Source: Paenibacillus faecis (GTDB taxonomy: Bacteria; Bacillota; Bacilli; Paenibacillales; Paenibacillaceae). From it: a stretch of 64,000 nt of DNA. Position 1 is the stretch's first letter; the number at the start of each line of letters is the position of its first letter. The notes under the pieces were generated by a model. That model saw only the letters and a program-made list of their open reading frames with translations. It had not been told where the DNA came from and searched no databases. The position numbers and the translations under genes are program-made. Positions 25,215-33,541 of this stretch are shown here, piece by piece. The stretch lies in contig NZ_VSDO01000007.1 of NCBI RefSeq assembly GCF_008084145.1, positions 1 through 64,000 on the forward strand, read 5' to 3'.

Positions 25215-25306
25215 GTTTTAGGTAGGCCTAAATTTGCGTTTTTTTGAATTTCAGGTCAATTCATGAGACTTTCTCATAAAAGAAATGTCTTCGGGAGGTG
25301 CACATC

Positions 25307-25456
25307 ATGCGGGTAATTATTACGTTGGCTTGTACGAATTGCAAACAAAGAAACTACACGACAACGAAAAACAAGCGTAACCACCCCGACCGCATGGAGA
25401 TGAAGAAATTTTGCAAGTTTTGTAACGAGCAAGTTCCTCATCGCGAAACCAGATAG
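25307..25456 (+). CDS. rpmG: 50S ribosomal protein L33 (zinc-binding form)
   Basis: A 49-residue L33 with two CXXC pairs (C9/C12 and C36/C39), the zinc-containing C+ form. In Bacillus, alternative C- forms replace it under zinc starvation. GGAGGTG lies 6-10 nt before ATG 25307. It leads the classic rpmG-secE-nusG group. Confidence 0.95.
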   Translation: MRVIITLACTNCKQRNYTTTKNKRNHPDRMEMKKFCKFCNEQVPHRETR

Positions 25457-25477
25457 TCTTTGGAGGTGTAGTCGCGG

Positions 25478-25669
25478 ATGAAACGAAGTTTCAAGTCGTT
25501 GTTCTCTTTTTTCTCTGAAAGCTGGGCTGAGCTTAAAAAGGTTCGCTGGCCTAATCGTAAAGAGCTGACCAATTATACGCTGATTGTGCTGGGTACAATT
25601 GTGGCTGTCGCGATTTATTTTTGGGTTCTTGATATCGGCATCTCTGCTGTGATCGAAGCGATAATTTAA
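25478..25669 (+). CDS. secE: preprotein translocase subunit SecE
   Basis: A 63-residue, single-span SecE of the short Gram-positive type. An amphipathic helix (ESWAELKKVRWPNRKEL) precedes the membrane segment at about 33-60. It clamps SecY in the SecYEG channel. GGAGGTG precedes ATG 25478. It is located between rpmG and nusG as in most Firmicutes. Confidence 0.95.
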   Translation: MKRSFKSLFSFFSESWAELKKVRWPNRKELTNYTLIVLGTIVAVAIYFWVLDIGISAVIEAII

Positions 25670-25692
25670 GAAGGGTCCTTAGGTGGCTTGAT

Positions 25693-26226
25693 ATGGAGAA
25701 AAGATGGTATGTAGTTCATACCTATTCCGGGTATGAGAACAAAGTCAAAGCCAATTTGGAGAAGCGTGTCGAGTCCATGGGCATGGAAGACAAGATATTT
25801 CGCGTTCTTGTTCCGATGGAAGAAGAAGTGGTAAACAAAGACGGCAAGAAGAAAACCGTCATGCGTAAAGTTTACCCGGGATATGTCTTGGTCGAGATGA
25901 TCCAAACCGACGATTCTTGGTATGTTGTCCGCAACACGCCGGGCGTCACTGGATTTGTCGGCTCTACGGGATCGGGATCCAAACCTACGCCTCTGCTCCC
26001 TGAAGAAGTGGAACAGATTTTGCAGCATATGGGCATGGAAGAACCGAAGCCGGTTATCGAGTTCGATCTGAAAGAATCCGTACGCATCAAGGTTGGTCCG
26101 TTTGCCAATTTTGTCGGGTCGATTGAAGAAATTCTGGTCGACAAAAGCAAGCTTAAGGTTCACGTCAACATGTTTGGACGAGAAACCCCGCTTGAGCTGG
26201 ACTACACTCAAGTGGAAAAGATATAG
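25693..26226 (+). CDS. nusG: transcription termination/antitermination factor NusG
   Basis: NusG binds RNA polymerase and modulates pausing, termination and coupling to the ribosome. The 177-residue protein has the NGN domain (WYVVHTYSGYENKVK start, YPGYVLVEM motif) and a C-terminal KOW domain (GPFANFVGSIEEI). The ribosome binding site (AGGTGG at 25681-25686) is weaker than that of the neighbours. The last gene before the L11 operon leader. Confidence 0.96.
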   Translation: MEKRWYVVHTYSGYENKVKANLEKRVESMGMEDKIFRVLVPMEEEVVNKDGKKKTVMRKVYPGYVLVEMIQTDDSWYVVRNTPGVTGFVGSTGSGSKPTPLLPEEVEQILQHMGMEEPKPVIEFDLKESVRIKVGPFANFVGSIEEILVDKSKLKVHVNMFGRETPLELDYTQVEKI

Positions 26227-26244
26227 GTTTCTTAGGGTTTCTAA

Positions 26245-26272
26245 GTGGGAGGAGCCAAGCTCCGTCTACCAC
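26245..26272 (+). promoter_or_regulatory. candidate ribosomal protein L1 operator before rplK
   Basis: A small hairpin with GTGG (26245-26248) pairing CCAC (26269-26272), an asymmetric internal loop GA / GTCTA, and GGAGC-CAA-GCTCC (26251-26263). The strand GTGGGAGG and the return strand TACCACC closely resemble the base of the L1 stalk of 23S rRNA, the L1 binding site. L1 autoregulates the L11-L1 operon by binding such mRNA sites in other bacteria. A second copy precedes rplA. The role here is inferred from shape and place. Confidence 0.7.
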
Positions 26273-26296
26273 CATTAGGGCAAGGAGGTGTTTTAC

Positions 26297-26722
26297 ATGG
26301 CGAAAAAGGTTATCAAAGTGGTAAAACTGCAAATTCCTGCAGGGAAAGCGAATCCTGCGCCTCCGGTAGGTCCGGCATTGGGTCAAGCGGGTGTCAATAT
26401 CATGGCATTCTGTAAAGAATTCAACGCTCGTACTGCCGATCAAGCAGGTTTGATCATTCCGGTTGAACTTTCGGTGTTTGAAGACCGTTCTTTTACTTTC
26501 ATCACCAAAACTCCTCCGGCAGCCGTTCTGCTTCGCGTTGCCGCGAAGATCGAGAAAGGTTCCGGCGAACCGAACAAGAAGAAAGTGGCTACCGTGAAGC
26601 GCGACGTCGTTCGTCAAATCGCGGAGCAAAAAATGCCTGACCTGAACGCGGCTTCCGTTGAATCGGCGATGCGTATGGTTGAAGGTACGGCCCGCAGCAT
26701 GGGCATCACGATCCAAGACTAA
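26297..26722 (+). CDS. rplK: 50S ribosomal protein L11
   Basis: L11 of 141 residues forms the GTPase-associated centre and is needed for stringent control. The conserved KLQIPAGKANPAPPVGPALG segment opens the N-terminal domain and the RNA-binding domain ends in GTARSMGI. I chose ATG 26297 (MAKKVIKV) with AGGAGGTG at 26283-26290; an in-frame ATG at 26288 lies in that site. A candidate L1 operator lies in the leader. Confidence 0.97.
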   Translation: MAKKVIKVVKLQIPAGKANPAPPVGPALGQAGVNIMAFCKEFNARTADQAGLIIPVELSVFEDRSFTFITKTPPAAVLLRVAAKIEKGSGEPNKKKVATVKRDVVRQIAEQKMPDLNAASVESAMRMVEGTARSMGITIQD

Positions 26723-26794
26723 TTCTTGGGCGTGTACAAGCGATGGAGTTGCATGACAGCTAAGAATGACTAGACATTAAGCAACTGAAGTTGC

Positions 26795-26867
26795 CTTTGA
26801 TTCACAAGCTAGCCTTAGGGTAACTGGTGAATCAAAGACCAGTGGGAGGATATTCCGCTAATACCAC
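26795..26867 (+). promoter_or_regulatory. rplK-rplA intercistronic structure with a second L1 operator-like hairpin
   Basis: Between rplK and rplA a perfect 11-bp stem CTTTGATTCAC / GTGAATCAAAG (26795-26805 and 26827-26837) is followed by GTGG-GA-GGA-TAT-TCC-GCTAATA-CCAC (26842-26867). The latter repeats the design of the pre-rplK hairpin: GTGGGAGGA, TCCG and TACCAC are shared. Its 3' arm abuts the rplA ribosome binding site (GGAGG 26871-26875), so L1 bound here could block rplA initiation directly. Function is inferred. Confidence 0.65.
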
Positions 26868-26884
26868 AAAGGAGGAACAATTTC

Positions 26885-27577
26885 ATGGCTAAACACGGTA
26901 AGAAATACCTGGAAGCCGCTAAGCTGATTGACAGCGAAGCGACATATGAGCCTTCTGAAGCCGTTGAACTGGTGAAGAAGGCAGCGACTGCGAAATTCGA
27001 CGAAACCGTTGAAGCTGCAGTTCGTTTGGGTGTTGACCCTCGTAAACAAGACCAAGCCGTTCGTGGTGTCGTTGTCCTGCCTCATGGCACGGGTAAGACG
27101 CAACGCGTTCTGGTATTCGCCAAAGGCGAAAAAGCTAAGGAAGCGGAAGCTGCCGGTGCTGATTACGTCGGCGATCAAGATATGATCAACAAAATCCAAC
27201 AAGGCTGGTTCGAGTTCGATGTCTGCGTAGCGACTCCGGACATGATGAGCGAAGTTGGTAAACTGGGTCGTCTGCTCGGTGGTAAAGGCCTCATGCCTAA
27301 CCCTAAAGCAGGTACGGTTACGTTTGACGTAGCCAAGGCCGTTCAAGAAATCAAAGCGGGTAAAATCGAGTATCGTCTGGATAAAGCAGGTCAAATCCAT
27401 GCGCCGATCGGTAAAGTTTCCTTCACTGCGGAGCAGTTGAACGAGAACTTGAAAGCTCTGATCGACGCGTTGAACCGGGCTAAACCGGCTGCCGCCAAAG
27501 GCGTATACTTGAAGAATATCGCCATTTCTTCGACGATGGGCCCTAGCGCTCGCGTGAATACAGCCGTTTACAGATAA
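26885..27577 (+). CDS. rplA: 50S ribosomal protein L1
   Basis: L1 of 230 residues, which binds the L1 stalk of 23S rRNA and acts as a translational repressor of its own operon. The conserved GTGKTQRVLVFAKG and MPNPKAGTVTFDVAKAV segments are present. ATG 26885 follows AAAGGAGGAAC. The upstream region carries a hairpin resembling the L1 rRNA target. Confidence 0.97.
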   Translation: MAKHGKKYLEAAKLIDSEATYEPSEAVELVKKAATAKFDETVEAAVRLGVDPRKQDQAVRGVVVLPHGTGKTQRVLVFAKGEKAKEAEAAGADYVGDQDMINKIQQGWFEFDVCVATPDMMSEVGKLGRLLGGKGLMPNPKAGTVTFDVAKAVQEIKAGKIEYRLDKAGQIHAPIGKVSFTAEQLNENLKALIDALNRAKPAAAKGVYLKNIAISSTMGPSARVNTAVYR

Positions 27578-27639
27578 TACCGCCGTCTTTGACGGAGAAA
27601 GAGATTGACTTGAGGTTGATCTCCTGGTAAACTAAACGA

Positions 27640-27804
27640 GTTGTTTCCACAGCGAAGTATTAAATTTGAATATGCTTACCGTAGACAGTAGGTGCCGAAG
27701 AGGCTTAATTTCCTACCGAGGTGTTGTGATAGAATATCAGTGTACTGCAGGTTTTCTGTGGTTGATGATTCATCAGGCCTTCGTGATTCTACGGAGGCTT
27801 TTTT
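27640..27804 (+). promoter_or_regulatory. L10 leader (rplJ-rplL attenuator RNA)
   Basis: The 260-nt rplA-rplJ gap carries the hallmark core of the Firmicutes L10 leader: ACCGTAGACAGTAGGTGCC, AGAGGCTTAATTTCCTACCGAGGTG near 27680-27725. It binds the L10(L12)4 complex in Bacillus. A terminator follows at 27777-27804, so control is probably by attenuation before rplJ. The 5' boundary is approximate. Confidence 0.85.
27777..27804 (+). terminator. attenuator terminator of the L10 leader
   Basis: GCCTTCGT / ACGGAGGC (27777-27784 and 27791-27798, G-U included) with a 6-nt loop and six T residues, 46 nt upstream of rplJ. Confidence 0.85.
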
Positions 27805-27850
27805 CATGGACATGAAGAGAGCCGAGTAAATCTATCAGGAGGTGTACAGG

Positions 27851-28360
27851 TTGGCAAACGCAAAAGTGATTCAAGCAAAACAAGAAGCCGTTGATGTCGT
27901 AACTGCGAAATTGCGCGAAAGCGCGACGACTGTAGTAGCGGACTATCGCGGTCTGAACGTTGCACAAGTTACGGAATTGCGCAAACAGCTTCGTGAAGCT
28001 GGCGTCGAATTCCAAGTGCTGAAGAACACGCTCGTTCGTCGTGCTACGGCGGCTGCTGAACTGACTGAGCTGGACGAAGTATTGACCGGTCCTACGGCAA
28101 TCGCGTTCAGTGCGGAAGATGCGGTAGCACCAGCTAAAATTCTGAGCGATTTCGCGAAGAAGAACGATGCGTTGAAAGTGAAAGGTGGCGTGGTTGAAGG
28201 TCGCGTTGTAGGCGTGGACCAAATCAAAGCGCTGGCGGATCTTCCTTCCCGCGAAGGTCTCCTTTCGATGCTCCTCAGCGTGCTTCAAGCTCCGGTTCGC
28301 AACTTTGCTTTGGCTGTCAAAGCCGTTGCAGAGAAAGAAGAAGGCAGCGCAAGCGCGTAA
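27851..28360 (+). CDS. rplJ: 50S ribosomal protein L10
   Basis: L10 anchors L7/L12 dimers on the ribosome stalk. From TTG 27851 the product has 169 residues. TTG is the best start because GGAGG (27838-27842) is 8 nt upstream and the next residues (ANAKVIQAKQEAVD) align with L10. A GTG at 27842 would overlap the ribosome binding site. VVADYRGLNVAQVTELRKQL is a conserved L10 segment. It lies behind an attenuating L10 leader. Confidence 0.95.
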   Translation: MANAKVIQAKQEAVDVVTAKLRESATTVVADYRGLNVAQVTELRKQLREAGVEFQVLKNTLVRRATAAAELTELDEVLTGPTAIAFSAEDAVAPAKILSDFAKKNDALKVKGGVVEGRVVGVDQIKALADLPSREGLLSMLLSVLQAPVRNFALAVKAVAEKEEGSASA

Positions 28361-28418
28361 GACTTTCTTCAAACCAGTCATTTAAAAACAATCAAATTCA
28401 AATAATGGAGGTTCTACC

Positions 28419-28784
28419 ATGAGTAAAGAACAAATCTTGGAAGCAATTAAAGGCATGACCGTTCTTGAACTGAACGATCTGGTTAAAGCAATTGAAGAAG
28501 AATTCGGCGTAACTGCTGCGGCTCCTGTAGTTGTAGCTGGTGGCGGCGGTGGCGCAGCCGAAGCGGCTGAGCAAACTGAGTTCGATGTAATTCTGACTAA
28601 CGCTGGCGCATCCAAAATTAACGTTATCAAAGTGGTTCGCGAAATCACTGGCCTCGGCTTGAAAGAAGCCAAAGACCTGGTTGACAACGCACCAAAACCG
28701 CTGAAAGAAAAAGTAGGCAAAGAAGAAGCCGATTCCGTAAAAGCAAAATTGGAAGAAGCAGGCGCAACTGTAGAAGTGAAGTAA
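28419..28784 (+). CDS. rplL: 50S ribosomal protein L7/L12
   Basis: The stalk protein that recruits translation GTPases, 121 residues. The N-terminal dimerisation helices, the flexible Ala/Gly-rich hinge (near 36-52) and the C-terminal domain with IKVVREITGLGLKEAKDLV are all present. Codon use is highly biased toward preferred codons. A terminator follows. Confidence 0.97.
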   Translation: MSKEQILEAIKGMTVLELNDLVKAIEEEFGVTAAAPVVVAGGGGGAAEAAEQTEFDVILTNAGASKINVIKVVREITGLGLKEAKDLVDNAPKPLKEKVGKEEADSVKAKLEEAGATVEVK

Positions 28785-28803
28785 TTCCCTTCCGGCAAAA
28801 AGC

Positions 28804-28837
28804 AAACCCCTTGAATATGATTCAAGGGGTTTCTTTT
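28804..28837 (+). terminator. terminator after rplL
   Basis: A perfect 12-bp stem AAACCCCTTGAA / TTCAAGGGGTTT with a 5-nt loop and a short T-rich tail. Some read-through is likely, as in other rplJL-rpoB junctions. Confidence 0.88.
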
Positions 28838-28977
28838 AACCTTGGGTTATGAATGGGAGTATGCGTTTTTGGGCCTGGTGCTCTTTTGCTCGCGGACCCG
28901 ATGGTAAGATAGATTGGCAAGGGAACCCCAGTCCCAAAAGCACTTTAATAGCCTTTAACGGAGGTAGTTCTGGAACG

Positions 28978-29574
28978 ATGCCTGATCACTATTACACGAA
29001 TGAACCAACTGCGGCGCATGATCGAAAAACGTGGGAGACTACGCTGCGCGGACAATCCTTCCGGTTTACGAGCGACGCGGGCGTTTTCGCCAAAGGCGGC
29101 GTTGATTTCGGAAGCCGCACATTGATCGAAGCGATGGATATTCCGAAAGAGGCCCAAGTGCTGGATGTCGGTTGCGGTTACGGACCGATCGGGCTTGCGG
29201 CGGCTAGACTGGCGAGTCAGGGGCATGTCACGATGATCGACGTCAACGGCAGGGCTGTGGAATTGGCTAGGGAGAATGCCGCGGCGAACCGGATTTCCAA
29301 CGTTACCGTCCTGCAAAGCGATTTGTTTGCGGCGCTGGGCGATCGGGAATTCGATGTGGTATTGACCAATCCGCCGATCCGGGCAGGTAAAGAAACGGTT
29401 CATGCCATTTTTGAAGGAGCCCATGCAAGATTGAAAAGCGGTGGAGCGTTGTGGATCGTGATTCAGAAAAAGCAGGGGGCGCCGTCGGCCAAGCAGAAGC
29501 TTGAGACATTGTTCAGTCAGGTGGAGGAAGTTACGAAGGATAAAGGGTACCGCATCTATAAGGCTGTAAAATAG
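28978..29574 (+). CDS. rsmC: class I SAM-dependent rRNA methyltransferase (RsmC-like, YbxB)
   Basis: A 198-residue methyltransferase equivalent to Bacillus YbxB and the catalytic half of E. coli RsmC, which modifies G1207 of 16S rRNA. The SAM-binding motif is VLDVGCGYGPIGLAAA and the catalytic motif is LTNPPIRAG. I chose ATG 28978 (MPDHYYTNEP) because family homology begins there. GGAGGT at 28960-28965 is rather far upstream (12 nt). It sits in the conserved slot between rplL and rpoB. Confidence 0.88.
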   Translation: MPDHYYTNEPTAAHDRKTWETTLRGQSFRFTSDAGVFAKGGVDFGSRTLIEAMDIPKEAQVLDVGCGYGPIGLAAARLASQGHVTMIDVNGRAVELARENAAANRISNVTVLQSDLFAALGDREFDVVLTNPPIRAGKETVHAIFEGAHARLKSGGALWIVIQKKQGAPSAKQKLETLFSQVEEVTKDKGYRIYKAVK

Positions 29575-29577
29575 AGT

Positions 29578-29606
29578 TTGACTTGCGTGGTCCGTTGTGT
29601 TATTAT
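29578..29606 (+). promoter_or_regulatory. SigA promoter of rpoB-rpoC
   Basis: TTGACT at 29578-29583 and TATTAT at 29601-29606 with a 17-nt spacer, overlapping the end of the rsmC-like gene. It allows rpoBC to be expressed apart from rplJL. Confidence 0.75.
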
Positions 29607-29904
29607 TATAAAATGTCAGTATTAGGATGCCCTCTGTGGCTTTACTTAACCAAAAAGTCATGTTTTGCACAGGCGATGTATAAAATCACATCGCTTAACG
29701 TATAATATGTACATTTTGGGTAAATCTACTGAATACGGGGACATCAGGCTGGAAATGACACGGATAATGATGCTCTTTTTTCGAAAGCATTCGATAAGGG
29801 CTTTTCTTTATTTGTGGATGAATTCGTATGGTCCTATTATAAGGGCACAAACACGGGTTCGCAATAAAATTTTTAAGTGAGTAGACATGAGGGGTGAGTA
29901 TAAG
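29607..29904 (+). other. rpoB leader region
   Basis: About 300 nt without a gene. It contains a 7-bp palindrome GCGATGT / ACATCGC (29673-29694), a second TATAAT at 29701-29706 without a clear -35, and the rpoB ribosome binding site at 29891-29898. No terminator is seen. A structured leader is possible. Confidence 0.5.
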
Positions 29905-32900
29905 TTGGCAGGACATCTTGTTCAATATGGTCGACGCACTCGGCGAAGTTATGCACGAATTAACGAGGTACTCGAAGTTCCGAACCTGATCGAAATCCAA
30001 CAGAAATCCTATGATTGGTTCTTGGAAGAAGGCCTTCGGGAGATGTTCCAGGATATTTCGCCGATTCAGGATTTCACCGGAAATCTGGTGTTGGAATTTA
30101 TCGATTACAGTCTCGGGGAACCGAAGTATACGGTAGACGACGCGAAGGAACGCGATGTAACGTATGCTGCGCCGCTTCGGGTAAAAGTCCGGCTCATTAA
30201 TAAAGAAACCGGCGAAGTCAAAGAGCAGGAAGTTTTCATGGGGGATTTCCCGCTGATGACGGAAACCGGCACCTTCATTATTAATGGTGCGGAACGGGTT
30301 ATTGTCAGCCAGTTGGTTCGCTCTCCTAGCGTCTATTTCAGCACTAAAGTAGATAAGAACGGTAAGAAGACCTATACCGCTACTGTGATTCCGAACCGTG
30401 GCGCATGGCTGGAATTGGAGACGGACGCGAAGGACATCATTTACGTCCGGATCGACCGTACCCGTAAAATTCCTGTGACCGTGCTGCTTCGCGCGCTCGG
30501 TTTCGGCACGGATGCCGAGATTCTGGATCTCCTCGGTAACGATGAATATATTCGTAATACGCTTGATAAGGATAACACGGATTCGACGGAGAAAGCCCTC
30601 ATCGAGATTTACGAGCGTCTTCGTCCGGGCGAACCGCCGACACTTGAAAATGCCAAGAGCTTGCTGGTAGCCCGTTTCTTTGATCCGAAGCGCTACGATC
30701 TGGCCAATGTCGGCCGCTATAAAATCAATAAGAAGCTGCACATCAAGAACCGTCTGTTCAACCAACGCCTGGCGGAAAGTTTGATCGACACGAATACCGG
30801 TGAAATTATCGCCGAAGCCGGTCAAATGGTGGATCGTCGTCTGCTGGATCAAATTCTTCCGCACCTGGAGAATTCGGTAGGGTTTAAGAACTACCATGTT
30901 GCCGGCGGCGTTCTTGATGCCAATGATGTGCCGCTGCAAACGATCGACGTCTTCTCGCCGATCGAGGACGGCAAAGTGGTGAAGGTGATCGCGAACCGCA
31001 ACATCGATAAATCGGTGAAACATATTACACCTGCGGATATCATCTCGTCGATCAGCTACTTCCTGAACCTGCTTCACGGCATCGGCAGCACGGACGATAT
31101 CGACCACTTGGGCAACCGCAGACTGCGTTCCGTAGGCGAATTGCTGCAGAACCAGTTCCGCATCGGGTTGTCCCGGATGGAGCGCGTCGTGCGCGAGAGA
31201 ATGTCGATTCAGGACGCCAATGTGATCACGCCCCAGGCTTTGATCAACATTCGTCCCGTTATCGCTTCGATCAAAGAGTTCTTCGGCAGCTCCCAGCTGT
31301 CCCAGTTCATGGACCAGACGAACCCGCTTGCCGAACTTACGCATAAGCGCCGTCTCTCCGCGCTCGGTCCTGGGGGTCTGACCCGGGAACGCGCCGGCTT
31401 TGAAGTGCGTGACGTTCACCATTCGCACTACGGCCGGATGTGTCCGATCGAGACGCCGGAAGGTCCGAACATCGGTTTGATCAACTCCTTGTCGACGTTC
31501 GCGCGGATCAACGAATACGGCTTTATCGAAGCGCCTTATCGTTGGGTCGATCCGAACACCGGTAAAGTCACCGATCAAATCGCGTACCTGACTGCGGACG
31601 AGGAAGATAACTACATCATCGCCCAGGCGAACGCGGTTCTCAATGAGGACAATACGTTCCGCGACGCGAACGTTATCGTTCGTTACAATAAGCAGTCTGA
31701 CAACATTCTGACGATGCCGAGCGATCGCGTCGACTACATGGACGTATCGCCGAAGCAGGTGGTATCCGTCGCTACCGCGCTGATTCCGTTCCTTGAGAAC
31801 GATGACTCCAACCGCGCGCTGATGGGTTCCAACATGCAACGTCAGGCTGTTCCTTTGCTGATTCCTAAGGCTCCGCTCGTCGGAACCGGGATGGAACACA
31901 AGGCCGCTAAAGACTCCGGTGTATGTATCGTTTCGAAGTACGACGGGGTTATTGAGCGGTCGGCCGCCAACGAAATCTGGCTTCGCCGGATCGAGACGGT
32001 GGATGGCAAAGAAGTGAAGGGCGATCTTGTTAAGTATAAATTACACAAATTTATGCGTTCGAACCAAGGAACATGCATCAACCAGCGTCCGATCGTCAAA
32101 CGCGGCGACATCGTCAAGAAGGGCGATATCCTCGCGGACGGGCCGTCCACGGAAATGGGCGAATTGGCGCTTGGCCGCAACGTGGTCGTTGCGTTCATGA
32201 CTTGGGAAGGCTATAACTACGAGGATGCGATCCTCCTTAGCGAGAAGCTCGTGAAAGAGGACGTTTATACTTCGATTCATATCGAGGAATACGAATCCGA
32301 AGCCCGCGATACGAAGCTCGGGCCTGAGGAAATCACCCGCGATATTCCGAACGTCGGGGAAGAAGCGCTTCGCAATCTTGACGAGCGCGGCATCATCCGG
32401 GTCGGTGCGGAAATCGGCGCAGGCGACATCCTTGTCGGCAAGGTAACGCCGAAGGGCGTTACCGAGTTGACCGCGGAAGAGCGTCTCCTTCATGCGATCT
32501 TCGGGGAGAAGGCCCGCGAAGTGCGCGATACTTCGCTGCGCGTGCCTCACGGTACGGACGGGATCGTCGTGGACGTGAAGGTCTTTACCCGGGAGAACGG
32601 CGACGAATTGCCGCCGGGCGTAAATCAGCTCGTTCGGGTATATATTGCCCAGAAACGTAAGATTTCCGAAGGCGACAAGATGGCCGGACGTCACGGTAAT
32701 AAAGGGGTCGTAGCCCGGATTTTGCCGGAAGAAGATATGCCGTTTATGCCGGACGGCACGCCTGTTCAAGTCGTCCTGAACCCGCTGGGCGTTCCTTCGC
32801 GGATGAACATCGGTCAGGTGCTGGAAATTCACCTGGGTATGGCCGCGCTGAAGCTCGGTATCCATGTGGCCACGCCGGTATTCGACGGCGCGAACGAGTA

Positions 32901-33450
32901 CGACGTGTTCGATACGATGGAAGAGGCCGGTATGCAGCGCAACGGCAAGACCATCCTGTACGACGGCCGTACCGGAGAACAGTTTGAACGTGAAGTAACC
33001 GTCGGCGTCATGCACATGATCAAGCTGGCGCACATGGTTGACGATAAAATTCACGCCCGCTCCACGGGTCCTTACTCGCTCGTTACGCAGCAGCCTCTCG
33101 GCGGTAAAGCCCAGTTCGGCGGACAGCGTTTCGGGGAAATGGAAGTGTGGGCGCTGGAAGCTTACGGCGCCGCTTATACGCTGCAAGAGATTTTGACCGT
33201 CAAGTCGGACGATGTGGTCGGCCGGGTGAAAACCTACGAATCCATCGTTAAAGGCGAGAACGTGCCAGAACCTGGTGTGCCGGAGTCGTTTAAAGTCTTG
33301 ATCAAAGAGCTTCAAAGCTTGGGGATGGATGTGAAGATCCTCACCGAGAACGAAGAGGAGATCGAGATGAAGGAAATCGACGACGAAGACGATGCGTCCG
33401 GGGACAAACTGAGTCTGAACCTGGAAGGCGCGGAAGTCGGAGTGGAATAA
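29905..33450 (+). CDS. rpoB: DNA-directed RNA polymerase subunit beta
   Basis: The 1181-residue beta subunit. I chose TTG 29905, because GGGGTGAG at 29891-29898 is correctly spaced and the product begins AGHLVQYGR as in homologues; the ATG at 29887 lies before the ribosome binding site. The rifampicin-binding cluster (QLSQFMDQTNPLAELTHKRR, then LSALGPGGL) has the sensitive-type residues. The KMAGRHGNKGV segment forms part of the active centre. The acidic C-terminal tail is typical of Bacillales. Confidence 0.97.
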   Translation: MAGHLVQYGRRTRRSYARINEVLEVPNLIEIQQKSYDWFLEEGLREMFQDISPIQDFTGNLVLEFIDYSLGEPKYTVDDAKERDVTYAAPLRVKVRLINKETGEVKEQEVFMGDFPLMTETGTFIINGAERVIVSQLVRSPSVYFSTKVDKNGKKTYTATVIPNRGAWLELETDAKDIIYVRIDRTRKIPVTVLLRALGFGTDAEILDLLGNDEYIRNTLDKDNTDSTEKALIEIYERLRPGEPPTLENAKSLLVARFFDPKRYDLANVGRYKINKKLHIKNRLFNQRLAESLIDTNTGEIIAEAGQMVDRRLLDQILPHLENSVGFKNYHVAGGVLDANDVPLQTIDVFSPIEDGKVVKVIANRNIDKSVKHITPADIISSISYFLNLLHGIGSTDDIDHLGNRRLRSVGELLQNQFRIGLSRMERVVRERMSIQDANVITPQALINIRPVIASIKEFFGSSQLSQFMDQTNPLAELTHKRRLSALGPGGLTRERAGFEVRDVHHSHYGRMCPIETPEGPNIGLINSLSTFARINEYGFIEAPYRWVDPNTGKVTDQIAYLTADEEDNYIIAQANAVLNEDNTFRDANVIVRYNKQSDNILTMPSDRVDYMDVSPKQVVSVATALIPFLENDDSNRALMGSNMQRQAVPLLIPKAPLVGTGMEHKAAKDSGVCIVSKYDGVIERSAANEIWLRRIETVDGKEVKGDLVKYKLHKFMRSNQGTCINQRPIVKRGDIVKKGDILADGPSTEMGELALGRNVVVAFMTWEGYNYEDAILLSEKLVKEDVYTSIHIEEYESEARDTKLGPEEITRDIPNVGEEALRNLDERGIIRVGAEIGAGDILVGKVTPKGVTELTAEERLLHAIFGEKAREVRDTSLRVPHGTDGIVVDVKVFTRENGDELPPGVNQLVRVYIAQKRKISEGDKMAGRHGNKGVVARILPEEDMPFMPDGTPVQVVLNPLGVPSRMNIGQVLEIHLGMAALKLGIHVATPVFDGANEYDVFDTMEEAGMQRNGKTILYDGRTGEQFEREVTVGVMHMIKLAHMVDDKIHARSTGPYSLVTQQPLGGKAQFGGQRFGEMEVWALEAYGAAYTLQEILTVKSDDVVGRVKTYESIVKGENVPEPGVPESFKVLIKELQSLGMDVKILTENEEEIEMKEIDDEDDASGDKLSLNLEGAEVGVE

Positions 33451-33541
33451 GCATCCCTGGGGCGGCGGCCGGTCCGCCGCCCGGAGATGATTGATAGCCG
33501 GAAAATGTCAATATCAGGACTTGGTTAAGGAGGGATGCTCC

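Noticed and set aside
29695..31899. A 734-codon minus-strand open frame opposite rpoB, and similar long shadows opposite rpoC, fusA and tuf
   Set aside because: These arise from codon-bias mirror effects. No ribosome binding sites or recognisable domains support them.
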